14,185 nt of DNA from an uncultured Brachyspira sp. GTDB taxonomy: Bacteria; Spirochaetota; Brachyspiria; Brachyspirales; Brachyspiraceae. The notes under the pieces were generated by a model. It searched no databases and was not told the DNA's origin. It worked only from the letters and a program-made list of their open reading frames with translations. Positions 8,126 to 14,185 of this stretch are shown piece by piece. A program made the position numbers and the translations under genes. Positions within the stretch are counted from its first letter, which is position 1. The number at the start of each line of letters is the position of its first letter. The stretch covers positions 1-14,185 of the forward strand of contig CAKVCJ010000022.1 of the NCBI GenBank assembly GCA_934725655.1, given 5' to 3'.

Positions 8126-9243
8126 AGCAGTACCTCATTTAATTCATATATAGTATTTAATTTTCCTCCAAGAATACTAACTAATTTTGGATTTTTATTA
8201 TTCTCTGTAATGATAACTGGTCTTGAATCAGATGTTGAAGAAGACTGCATTAAAGCTTTTATAGCAAAAATACTTTCTCTAAATTCTGGCAAAAATTCTG
8301 ATTTCAAATATTTTTTAGCAAGCTGGAACATATGTACCCAAGCTGTTTCCGGTCTTGCTTTGCAGTAATTGCAATTATCTAAGAACATTCCGCTGCAAAT
8401 TTCTGATTTTTTTTGACATGTAAAAGTTGGTAATTCTTGAAAACAATTTTGATGCGGAGTATACCTTACTGCTGATAATGAATACATACCATGACTATCA
8501 AAAGGCATTATAGAAAAAAACGGACCATCCATTAATGTAATACCAAAACCTTTTAAGCTTTCAGAGGCACTACACAAAACCATCTCTGCTAATTCAAACT
8601 TCATAGATAATGTATTTAAATTAAATATTTTTAATATACTGTTTAAAGATGCATAAGAAGTATTAATAACAAAATTAGTTTTTATTATTTTAGAAGAATT
8701 TAATGTTAACAACCATAAATTATTATCAATAATTACATTTTTTACATAATCATTATAAAGAATAGTAATATTTGATTTTTCTTTCAATTTTTCTAAATAA
8801 TAATATTTTATTTTAAGAGTATCTATTGTATATTCTTTAGTTTTATAACATGAATCAACAGTATTTTTGTTAAAAAAAATACTCTCATCAATTCTTTCAT
8901 AAGGGATATTAGCATTATCACAAAAATATTCAAAATTATCAGGAGTTGCCATACCAAATTTTGATGACACAGCATAAATTTTGGTATAATCTGAAACTAT
9001 TGAAAATGGAAAGTCTTTAATAAATCTATCAAAATAATGAGAACATTTTATAGCTGTATGTAATGATCTAGGATAATGATAACCACTATGAAGTCTTGCC
9101 TGATTAACATATGAGGCTCTTGAAAAAGCTTCTTTATCTTTTTCTATTATTAAAATTTTGGTATTTTTATATTTATTAGATAAAATATCAGCTGAATAAA
9201 GTCCGTAAATGCCAGCACCTATTATTACATAGTCATATATCAT
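8122..9243 (-). CDS. FAD-dependent oxidoreductase (DAO-like fold)
   Basis: 373 residues. The N-terminal dinucleotide-binding motif is VIIGAGIYG (6-14), followed by an acidic strand end LIIEKD, and ARLHSGYHYPRS (about 49-60) matches the conserved His/Gly-rich segment of the D-amino-acid oxidase / 2-hydroxyacid dehydrogenase group. A C-terminal SILGGKLNT segment fits the second FAD contact. There is no signal peptide, so it is probably cytoplasmic or peripheral. In a glycan locus it could oxidise a sugar or a lipid-linked intermediate, but the substrate is unknown. Start: ATG at 9241-9243 with AGGAG 5-7 bases upstream. It is the first gene after the terminator at 9271-9303, with only 27 bases between, so its expression likely relies on read-through. 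Its end overlaps the next gene by ATGA. Confidence 0.78.
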   Translation of the reverse strand: MIYDYVIIGAGIYGLYSADILSNKYKNTKILIIEKDKEAFSRASYVNQARLHSGYHYPRSLHTAIKCSHYFDRFIKDFPFSIVSDYTKIYAVSSKFGMATPDNFEYFCDNANIPYERIDESIFFNKNTVDSCYKTKEYTIDTLKIKYYYLEKLKEKSNITILYNDYVKNVIIDNNLWLLTLNSSKIIKTNFVINTSYASLNSILKIFNLNTLSMKFELAEMVLCSASESLKGFGITLMDGPFFSIMPFDSHGMYSLSAVRYTPHQNCFQELPTFTCQKKSEICSGMFLDNCNYCKARPETAWVHMFQLAKKYLKSEFLPEFRESIFAIKALMQSSSTSDSRPVIITENNKNPKLVSILGGKLNTIYELNEVLL

Positions 9244-9270
9244 TAATACTCCTAAAAATTAGTTAAATAC

Positions 9271-9303
9271 AAAAAACCTATGCTGCAATCTGCAGCATAG
9301 GTT
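9271..9303 (-). terminator. Strong intrinsic terminator A, after the DPM1-type glycosyltransferase
   Basis: A perfect 11-bp GC-containing stem, CCTATGCTGCA (9277-9287 on plus) with TGCAGCATAGG (9291-9301), extended by two A-T pairs, with a 3-base loop and then six T on the minus strand (9271-9276). It lies 53 bases after the stop at 9357 and 27 bases before the next ATG. It is the homologue of terminator B at 10135-10173. Confidence 0.92.
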
Positions 9304-9356
9304 GTAATTTTTTATATTTTGAATTATTATAAATACATATGTAATCAGTACATATA

Positions 9357-10106
9357 TTAATTTCTGGTCTGGTCTGGTCTGGTCTGGTCTGGTCTGGTCT
9401 GGTCTGGTCTGGTCTTATATAAATTATATTTTAAAATACACCATAAAGCTCTAAAACCATCTTTCCAGCCTATTTTTTTACCTTCTTTATATGTTCTGCC
9501 ATAATACGATATACCTACTTCATATATTCTAATATTCTGTATTTTTGATATTTTAGCTGTAATTTCAGGTTCAAAACCAAATCTATTTTCTTTAATTTCT
9601 ATAGACTGTATAATTTCTCTTTTAAATACTTTATAACATGTTTCCATATCTGTAAGATTTAAATTAGTAAACATATTGGAACATAAAGTTAAAAAAGTAT
9701 TGCCCATTTGATGCCAAAAATATAATACACGATGTGATTCTCCTCCTGCAAATCTGCTTCCAAATACTACATCAGCTTTATTGTTGATAAGCGGTTCTAA
9801 TAATTTATCATATTCATTAGGATCATATTCTAAATCTGCATCTTGTATAATGACAAAATCTCCTGTAGCAGCTTTAATTCCTGTTCTAAGTGCCGCACCT
9901 TTACCCATATTTTTATCATGATATAAAATTATAGATACTTTATTTTCAAGTAATTTTAATTTTTCTCTTGTATTATCTTTTGAAAAATCATCTACTATAA
10001 TAATTTCTTTTTCTATAGAGCATTTAGAATTGTTTACGGCATCTATTATAGTTTCTATAGTATTTTCTTCATTATAACATGGTATTATTACTGATATTTT
10101 TTTCAT
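9357..10106 (-). CDS. DPM1-type family 2 glycosyltransferase with (RPDQT)n C-terminal repeat
   Basis: 249 residues. It has the classic dolichyl/polyprenyl-phosphate glycosyltransferase GT-A core: [12 protein letters not shown] (6-17), [11 protein letters not shown] (36-46), [10 protein letters not shown] (69-78), the metal site QDADLEYDP (88-96, D89/D91), GSRFAGG (116-122), DMETCYKVF (153-161) and RFGFEPEI (175-182). These enzymes move a sugar from a nucleotide donor to a lipid phosphate at the cytoplasmic face. It has no membrane segments of its own. Residues 232-248 are TRPDQ repeats from ten CCAGA units, after the natural domain end near ILKYNLYK. With ten units it ends TRN. Eleven units would give EINICTDY..., and nine or twelve KLIYVLITY.... 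Start: ATG at 10104-10106 with AGGA 7 bases upstream, 28 bases after terminator B. Confidence 0.9.
   Translation of the reverse strand: MKKISVIIPCYNEENTIETIIDAVNNSKCSIEKEIIIVDDFSKDNTREKLKLLENKVSIILYHDKNMGKGAALRTGIKAATGDFVIIQDADLEYDPNEYDKLLEPLINNKADVVFGSRFAGGESHRVLYFWHQMGNTFLTLCSNMFTNLNLTDMETCYKVFKREIIQSIEIKENRFGFEPEITAKISKIQNIRIYEVGISYYGRTYKEGKKIGWKDGFRALWCILKYNLYKTRPDQTRPDQTRPDQTRN
9363..9415 (-). repeat. Pentamer microsatellite (CCAGA)x10 plus partial unit, locus A
   Basis: Ten perfect TCTGG units on the plus strand (9363-9412) and a partial TCT. The array lies inside the 3' end of the DPM1-type gene, six bases before its stop. It encodes RPDQT in every frame. Perfect short tandem copies of this length are prone to slipped-strand mispairing. 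Confidence 0.97.
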
Positions 10107-10125
10107 AATTATTTCCTAAATAAAT

Positions 10126-11079
10126 TTAAAGCACAAAAAACCTATGCTGCAATTTCGCATTGCAACATAGGTTGTAATTTTTGATATATTGTATTATTAT
10201 AAATATATATGTAATCGCTACATATATTAATTCTGGTCTGGTCTGGTCTGGTCTGGTCTGGTCTGGTCTGGTCTTACTATAAGCTAATTTAAAAATTTCT
10301 TTTAAAAGTTTAAAATTAGAAGTAAAGCCTTTTATTTTAGAAGGAACTTCATTTTTAGGATATAACCTTGTTGTAGGAACCTGACAGGCTTTATATCCCA
10401 ATTTTTTTACATGTACTAGTGGGTAATAGCAATATTCATAAGTATTAAACTCTTCCCTAAACCAATCCATTCTTCTATCTAAAATATAATTTCTTGAAAA
10501 ACCTTTATATCCATTACATACATCATCATAATGAAATCCAGAAGTCAAACTAATTAATGGTGAAGCTATTAATCTGATTCCTACAAACCTTCCAATAGGA
10601 GTATTTTCATGATGCCCTCCTAATGTAAATCTTGTAGCTTGAATAACATCATAGCCTTTTTCTAATTTTGATAAAAACAGTGGTAAACTTTCATAAATAT
10701 TATCTTTATCATTACCATCAACCATAATAGTACCATTATAACCATTCAACATAGTTTCATAAAATCCCTGCTTTAATTGTACACCTTGACCTTTTTTATC
10801 ACTTGTATTAATTATTAGACTACAACATCCATATTCTTTAATAAAATCAGGATTGGATGAATTATCTTTACTTCCACCATCGCATATAAATACATCACAA
10901 ATATTAAATATATTTCCTTCTTTCATTTTATTCATTTGTGATATAAATCTTTCACCTTCATTAATAACTGGTATTAACAATGCATATTTATTTCTCTTAT
11001 CAAAAAATACATATTTTTCATACTTAGGAATTTTATTTTTTATTTCAAGTAATTCTTCATTTGTAAATTGATAATTCAT
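10126..11079 (-). CDS. Family 2 glycosyltransferase (paralogue 3 of 3) with repeat tail reading through a terminator
   Basis: 317 residues. Residues 1-269 match the GT2 at 6436-7230 throughout: IPKYEKYVFFDKRNKY, IPVINEGERF (35-44), CDGGSKDNS (66-74), VDGNDKDN (120-127, DXD position), QATRFTLGG and a conserved end EVPSKIKGFTSNFKLLKE. After the domain ends at LAYSK come TRPDQ repeats (270-282) from eight CCAGA units. Then a 35-residue tail ELIYVAITYIFIIIQ... is translated through terminator B to TAA at 10126-10128. The tail contains one hydrophobic stretch (about 284-297) that could be a membrane anchor. Nine units would stop the protein at QN right after the repeat. Start: ATG at 11077-11079 with AAGGTG upstream, 17 bases after the membrane-protein stop. 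Confidence 0.88.
   Translation of the reverse strand: MNYQFTNEELLEIKNKIPKYEKYVFFDKRNKYALLIPVINEGERFISQMNKMKEGNIFNICDVFICDGGSKDNSSNPDFIKEYGCCSLIINTSDKKGQGVQLKQGFYETMLNGYNGTIMVDGNDKDNIYESLPLFLSKLEKGYDVIQATRFTLGGHHENTPIGRFVGIRLIASPLISLTSGFHYDDVCNGYKGFSRNYILDRRMDWFREEFNTYEYCYYPLVHVKKLGYKACQVPTTRLYPKNEVPSKIKGFTSNFKLLKEIFKLAYSKTRPDQTRPDQTRPELIYVAITYIFIIIQYIKNYNLCCNAKLQHRFFVL
10135..10173 (-). terminator. Strong intrinsic terminator B, inside the current reading frame of the upstream GT2
   Basis: RNA stem of 13 bp with one U-G wobble, arms CCTATGTTGCAAT and ATTGCAGCATAGG, loop GCGAA, then six T on the minus strand (10135-10140). In this genome copy the upstream gene's frame does not stop until 10126, so the hairpin is translated. 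Only 28 bases separate the T run from the next ATG (10106). Confidence 0.88.
10232..10274 (-). repeat. Pentamer microsatellite (CCAGA)x8 plus partial unit, locus B
   Basis: Eight perfect TCTGG units on the plus strand (10232-10271) plus TCT. They lie in the 3' part of the GT2 gene, just past its conserved domain. The unit is identical to locus A but the copy number differs (8 versus 10), which is direct evidence that the array length has changed since duplication. Confidence 0.97.
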
Positions 11080-11096
11080 ATAATTGCACCTTAATT

Positions 11097-14015
11097 TTAT
11101 TTTTTATTTGATATATTTTGGGATAAAATATCACATAAAAACACAATAAAAGATATTAATGATGCTACAGTTATATAAGTAACAGGATGTATATATCTAT
11201 ATAAAATTGCAGGTATAAACAGAGCAGATATTAAAGCTGTAGCAAATGCAGAAAATGATGTTGAAAAACAAAATAGTAGCAAAGCACTCCTATAATTATA
11301 TTTTATAAACCATAAAATACCTGAAATAATGAATAATATTATAGATATCCCTACAAAATATATAGTTTTTATATTAGGTATAAAATTATATAAAAAAGAG
11401 TATATTTTTTCTTTTAAAGGAGAAAAAGTTATTCCGCCTTTATCATTTTTGGATTGAATACTTGCAGAATCTATTTTCCATATATAACTATTCCATAAAG
11501 AATTAGCACTATTTATACAATGACTTATATAACTTTTAGGATATTTAAATATATATTTTATCCATACTTTTTTTAATCCCTCAGATTTTATAGCATATTT
11601 AAATATTCTCTGTGGATGTACATATGAAGTTAATTGATCACCAAATAAAGGATTTAAATTATATACATCTTTTAAATTTTCAAAGTTTTTATTTTTTAAA
11701 TACCAATCATCATTAATTAAACTATTATCATTATTAGGAACTGCACATGATGCTACTTGAAGTAAAAATAAATGCTGTGTGCCATATTTTGATAACAATT
11801 TTTCCTCTTTAATAAAAAATCTGGGAAAAGAATAATGAATTAAGATTAATATAATAGCAAATATAAACATTATAAAACAAAATTTAATTAAATATTTAAT
11901 CTTATTATTATTTTTCAATAAAATAAAAGTATATAATAAAAATATAGGGTAAACAGTTACTATAAAATTATGCCTCCATAGCATGGCTATTAAAGAACAT
12001 ATCATAGATAATATCATAATAAAAATATTTAATTTTTTATTTTTTATTTCTATATTAATTTTAAAAAATATTAACGATATTGAAAAAAATAAAAATAATG
12101 AAGAAGTTACATCTTTTATATGATTAAAATTTAAGAAAAAGAAATTAGGAATAAATGTAATTAATAATAAAATTATTAATAGTTTTTTTCTATATTTTAT
12201 ATATAGGGAAAATACTATAAGATATAAAGATGATGAAAATAAAAATAAATTTATAAACAATAAATAATAATTATTATATCCAAATATTTTATATAAAATA
12301 TGTAAAGATAATGGTATTATTACTCCACTTTGATTACTATATATACCATCTATAGATTCTACTATTGAAAACCAAGTGTCCCAATATTGAAAATATCCAG
12401 GAAAAAACAACCAAAATTGAAATATAAAAAGAAATATGGATAAAAATGTAAGTATAGATAAAAATAAAATATCATTTCTTGATATAGAATAACTTATATT
12501 TTTTGTATTTTCAGCATCACAATTTAAATTATTATTATATATAATATAAAATATTAAAAATGTTAAATATATTATAAATATTAAGATGATAATATTTATA
12601 AAATACTGATTAAAACTTAATTTATAATAAATATTAAAATCATTTGTATTTGGTTTAACATTACTAGACGAAGTAAATATTACATAACTATTATCTTTAA
12701 CATAAAATGCATTTTCATTAACTTGTTCAATTTTTATATATTTTATATTTAGCTCTTCAGGAGGAAAATAAAATTGTAAAATTGATTCAGTATGCACAGC
12801 ATCATATATATATTCATCTGTACCATATATAGCATAATCTATACTATTAACACTATTTGATATATAGTGTAATGAAAGAGATGTATATTCGCTAATAAAA
12901 TAAGATATTGAAAAACCTATTTGTATATCATTAGATGTAGGATTCATTCTTTTAGCTTCCATTAAAATATTATATCTTTCCCCAGTTGAAAGTAATATAT
13001 TATAATGATAATTATTCCAACTTGAAGAATTAGATACTGTAAATGTACCATCATCATTGTTCCAATTTGTACCTTGATTCCAATCAGAAAAATGCGGCTT
13101 AGTATTTAAGATATACGAATAACCATAATTTTTTACATAACTAGGCTTATTTTCAACTTTTAAAGGATCTTTTGAATATTTAAATATAAAATTATCTGAA
13201 AAAAAACCTTTTGAAAATATATTTGCTTTATATACATAACCTGCAGGAGTTTCAGCAGTAAGTTCAAAGTTACCTAATGTTCCTATTCTATAGTTTTTAG
13301 ACAAAAAATTCAAAGATAATAATAACACAAATATAATTACAATTAGTACACTATAAATATATAATATATTTTTTCTATATTTTACAATATATTTTGATAT
13401 ATAATTAATAGGTATGAAAAATAAATTATAAATTTTAATAAAATAATTATATATTTTGCATCCATATTTGTATATTAAATTTATTATTAATAATAAAATA
13501 AGTAAAGATAAAATAAATATTATTATAAATTTAGGTTTTAATTTTAAAGTGTAAGTTATATTACCAATATTATCTTCATTATTTAGTTTTTTAGTAGATA
13601 TAATATTTCCAAAAGGGCTTCCTTTTTCATCTATTTGAATATCTATAATAAAATTATTATCTTTTATAGCTTTATTTGAATCTATATAAACCCCATATAT
13701 ATCGCTATTTCTAAAAATCTTGCTATAATACTTTATTCTAAATCCATAGCTATAACTTCTTATTGCTTCATTAGTAAATACATAATTAATTAAAGCATCA
13801 TTATCTAATTGACCAGTTTTTATAAATAAATTTTTAGTTTCACTTATATTAAAACCATTTAACTCTAAAGTTTTATTAATATGTTCTTCATTAAATACAA
13901 AATTACTTAAATATCCTTTTCTACTTTTATTACCAAATATAAATAATATTGTCAAACTAAAAATGCAAATTACTAATAATATAAAATATATTTTAAATAT
14001 ATTTTTATTTTTCAT
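11097..14015 (-). CDS. Large multi-span membrane protein, GT-C/DUF6020-like, with extracytoplasmic beta-rich domain
   Basis: 972 residues from the ATG at 14013-14015. I chose this start because GGAG lies 6 bases upstream and the -10 at 14039-14044 would start transcription below the longer ATG (14036). The N-terminus has a membrane segment (about 5-27), a soluble segment to about 160, two more membrane segments (163-181, 215-236), then about 240 soluble residues. Within these, GTFTVSNSSSWNNYHYN and a following YNILMEAKRMNP look like a CBM4/9-type beta sandwich. From about 472 on come roughly ten or more membrane spans with FFPGYFQYWDTW (first-loop acidic residue), NHIKDVTSS and LWRHNF. These fit GT-C-fold, DUF6020-like proteins that use lipid-linked sugars outside the membrane. 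It is the first complete gene of the cluster. Function is inferred from layout; a transporter- or ligase-like role is possible. Confidence 0.65.
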   Translation of the reverse strand: MKNKNIFKIYFILLVICIFSLTILFIFGNKSRKGYLSNFVFNEEHINKTLELNGFNISETKNLFIKTGQLDNDALINYVFTNEAIRSYSYGFRIKYYSKIFRNSDIYGVYIDSNKAIKDNNFIIDIQIDEKGSPFGNIISTKKLNNEDNIGNITYTLKLKPKFIIIFILSLLILLLIINLIYKYGCKIYNYFIKIYNLFFIPINYISKYIVKYRKNILYIYSVLIVIIFVLLLSLNFLSKNYRIGTLGNFELTAETPAGYVYKANIFSKGFFSDNFIFKYSKDPLKVENKPSYVKNYGYSYILNTKPHFSDWNQGTNWNNDDGTFTVSNSSSWNNYHYNILLSTGERYNILMEAKRMNPTSNDIQIGFSISYFISEYTSLSLHYISNSVNSIDYAIYGTDEYIYDAVHTESILQFYFPPEELNIKYIKIEQVNENAFYVKDNSYVIFTSSSNVKPNTNDFNIYYKLSFNQYFINIIILIFIIYLTFLIFYIIYNNNLNCDAENTKNISYSISRNDILFLSILTFLSIFLFIFQFWLFFPGYFQYWDTWFSIVESIDGIYSNQSGVIIPLSLHILYKIFGYNNYYLLFINLFLFSSSLYLIVFSLYIKYRKKLLIILLLITFIPNFFFLNFNHIKDVTSSLFLFFSISLIFFKINIEIKNKKLNIFIMILSMICSLIAMLWRHNFIVTVYPIFLLYTFILLKNNNKIKYLIKFCFIMFIFAIILILIHYSFPRFFIKEEKLLSKYGTQHLFLLQVASCAVPNNDNSLINDDWYLKNKNFENLKDVYNLNPLFGDQLTSYVHPQRIFKYAIKSEGLKKVWIKYIFKYPKSYISHCINSANSLWNSYIWKIDSASIQSKNDKGGITFSPLKEKIYSFLYNFIPNIKTIYFVGISIILFIISGILWFIKYNYRSALLLFCFSTSFSAFATALISALFIPAILYRYIHPVTYITVASLISFIVFLCDILSQNISNKK

Positions 14016-14038
14016 AAACCACTCCATAAAGTACATAG

Positions 14039-14044
14039 ATTATA
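14039..14044 (-). promoter_or_regulatory. Candidate -10 element (TATAAT) for the glycan cluster
   Basis: A perfect TATAAT on the minus strand would start transcription near 14032, giving a leader of about 17 bases with GGAG. No good -35 lies 16-18 bases upstream; the nearest TTGCAA (14067-14072) is 22 bases away. It may be a weak or activated promoter, or chance in AT-rich DNA. Confidence 0.35.
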
Positions 14045-14110
14045 CTTAAATTCATTAAAATATTTTTTGCAACAAAGATAAAGATAAATTTGTTTAAGAA
14101 AGTAAAAGTT

Positions 14111-14185
14111 GTTTGTTTGTTTGTTTGTTTGTTTGTTTGTTTGTTTGTTTGTTTGTTTGTTTGTTTGTTTGTTTGTTTGTTTGTT
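14111..14185 (-). repeat. Tetramer microsatellite (AAAC)x18 or more, cut by the window edge
   Basis: Eighteen perfect GTTT units on the plus strand plus GTT, continuing past the window. It lies 67 bases upstream of the candidate -10, so it is not in a promoter spacer. Read on the minus strand it encodes NKQT in every frame. The flanking sequence is open in two frames down to the start of the membrane-protein gene (stops at 14012-14014 and 14005-14007) and closes at once in the third (14094-14096). It could therefore be the 3' end of an upstream gene. Confidence 0.95.

Larger units (their letters stand above)
9263..9415. repeat. Duplicated 3' cassette, copy A (pentamer array + tail + terminator)
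   Basis: From the terminator outward through the tail and the CCAGA array, this segment matches 10127-10274 with scattered substitutions and a one-base length difference next to the array (TTAATTTCTGG versus TTAATTCTGG). Shared blocks include the A6 run with CCTATGCTGCAAT, CATAGGTTGTAATTTTT, ATTATTATAAATA and ATATGTAATC. The two copies are direct repeats flanking the gene at 9357-10106. Confidence 0.88.
10127..10274. repeat. Duplicated 3' cassette, copy B (pentamer array + tail + terminator)
   Basis: Counterpart of 9263-9415. The hairpin arms have diverged but still pair: the one change in the 5' arm gives a U-G wobble in RNA. This suggests the structure, and not only the sequence, has been kept. 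The two copies belong to genes of different GT2 subgroups, so the tail moved independently of the catalytic domain. Confidence 0.88.

Noticed and set aside
9263..10274. Paired hairpins as ends of a mobile element
   Set aside because: They are direct, not inverted, copies. Each ends in a T run typical of terminators, and no transposase or target-site duplication is visible.
5455..10274. Pentamer arrays as a CRISPR array or iteron origin
   Set aside because: The units are contiguous five-base repeats without spacers and lie in frame within genes.
14036..14036. Longer start (ATG at 14034-14036) for the membrane protein
   Set aside because: It would lie at or above the predicted transcription start and has no Shine-Dalgarno, whereas the ATG at 14013-14015 has GGAG at good spacing.
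14067..14111. AAAC array as a promoter-spacer phase switch for the membrane-protein gene
   Set aside because: The array ends 67 bases upstream of the only TATAAT, so changing its length would not alter -35/-10 spacing. An effect on upstream binding cannot be excluded.

Overview
This is a very AT-rich bacterial window in which every recognisable gene lies on the minus strand. The enolase sequence, the AT-biased codons, the stand-alone bacteriohemerythrin and a secreted HEXXH metallopeptidase fit an anaerobic spirochaete of the genus Brachyspira. This is an inference from family resemblance, because no database search was run.

Layout by coordinate: (1) 1-2637 is a conserved part with separate promoters. 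It holds a truncated secreted zinc metallopeptidase-like gene (1-592), a bacteriohemerythrin (631-1089) and enolase (1342-2637, with its own terminator). (2) 2801-14015 is a tightly packed run of ten minus-strand genes, transcribed from about 14040 down to a terminator at 2702-2736. It encodes a large GT-C-like membrane protein with an extracytoplasmic beta-rich domain, three paralogous family-2 glycosyltransferases, a DPM1-type glycosyltransferase and a degenerate GtrB-like membrane glycosyltransferase. It also encodes an FAD-dependent oxidoreductase, a Gfo/Idh/MocA oxidoreductase, an SDR-type sugar epimerase/dehydratase and a TIM-barrel sugar isomerase. Together these look like a surface glycan (lipo-oligosaccharide, O-antigen or glycolipid) locus: nucleotide- or lipid-linked sugars are modified by the oxidoreductases, epimerase and isomerase, transferred by the GT2 enzymes, and possibly finished outside the membrane by the GT-C-like protein.

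The most striking signal is a set of simple-sequence repeats at the 3' ends of genes in the glycan cluster, not at their 5' ends. Two glycosyltransferase genes end in CCAGA pentamers (10 copies at 9363-9415, 8 copies at 10232-10274) and the Gfo/Idh gene ends in five CAGAA pentamers (5455-5479). An AAAC tetramer array runs off the right edge (14111-14185). Each pentamer array lies beyond the catalytic domain and just before an intrinsic terminator, and each terminator sits only 26-28 bases before the next start codon. Slippage leaves the repeat peptide unchanged but switches the reading frame after it. One frame stops before the terminator hairpin; the other two run into or through it toward the next gene. 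I propose, as inference, a phase-variable read-through switch that changes the enzyme's C-terminal tail and may also tune expression of everything downstream. The two CCAGA tails and their terminators are near-copies of each other and flank one glycosyltransferase gene as direct repeats.

No tRNA, rRNA, CRISPR array or insertion sequence was seen, and no gap between genes exceeds about 255 bases.
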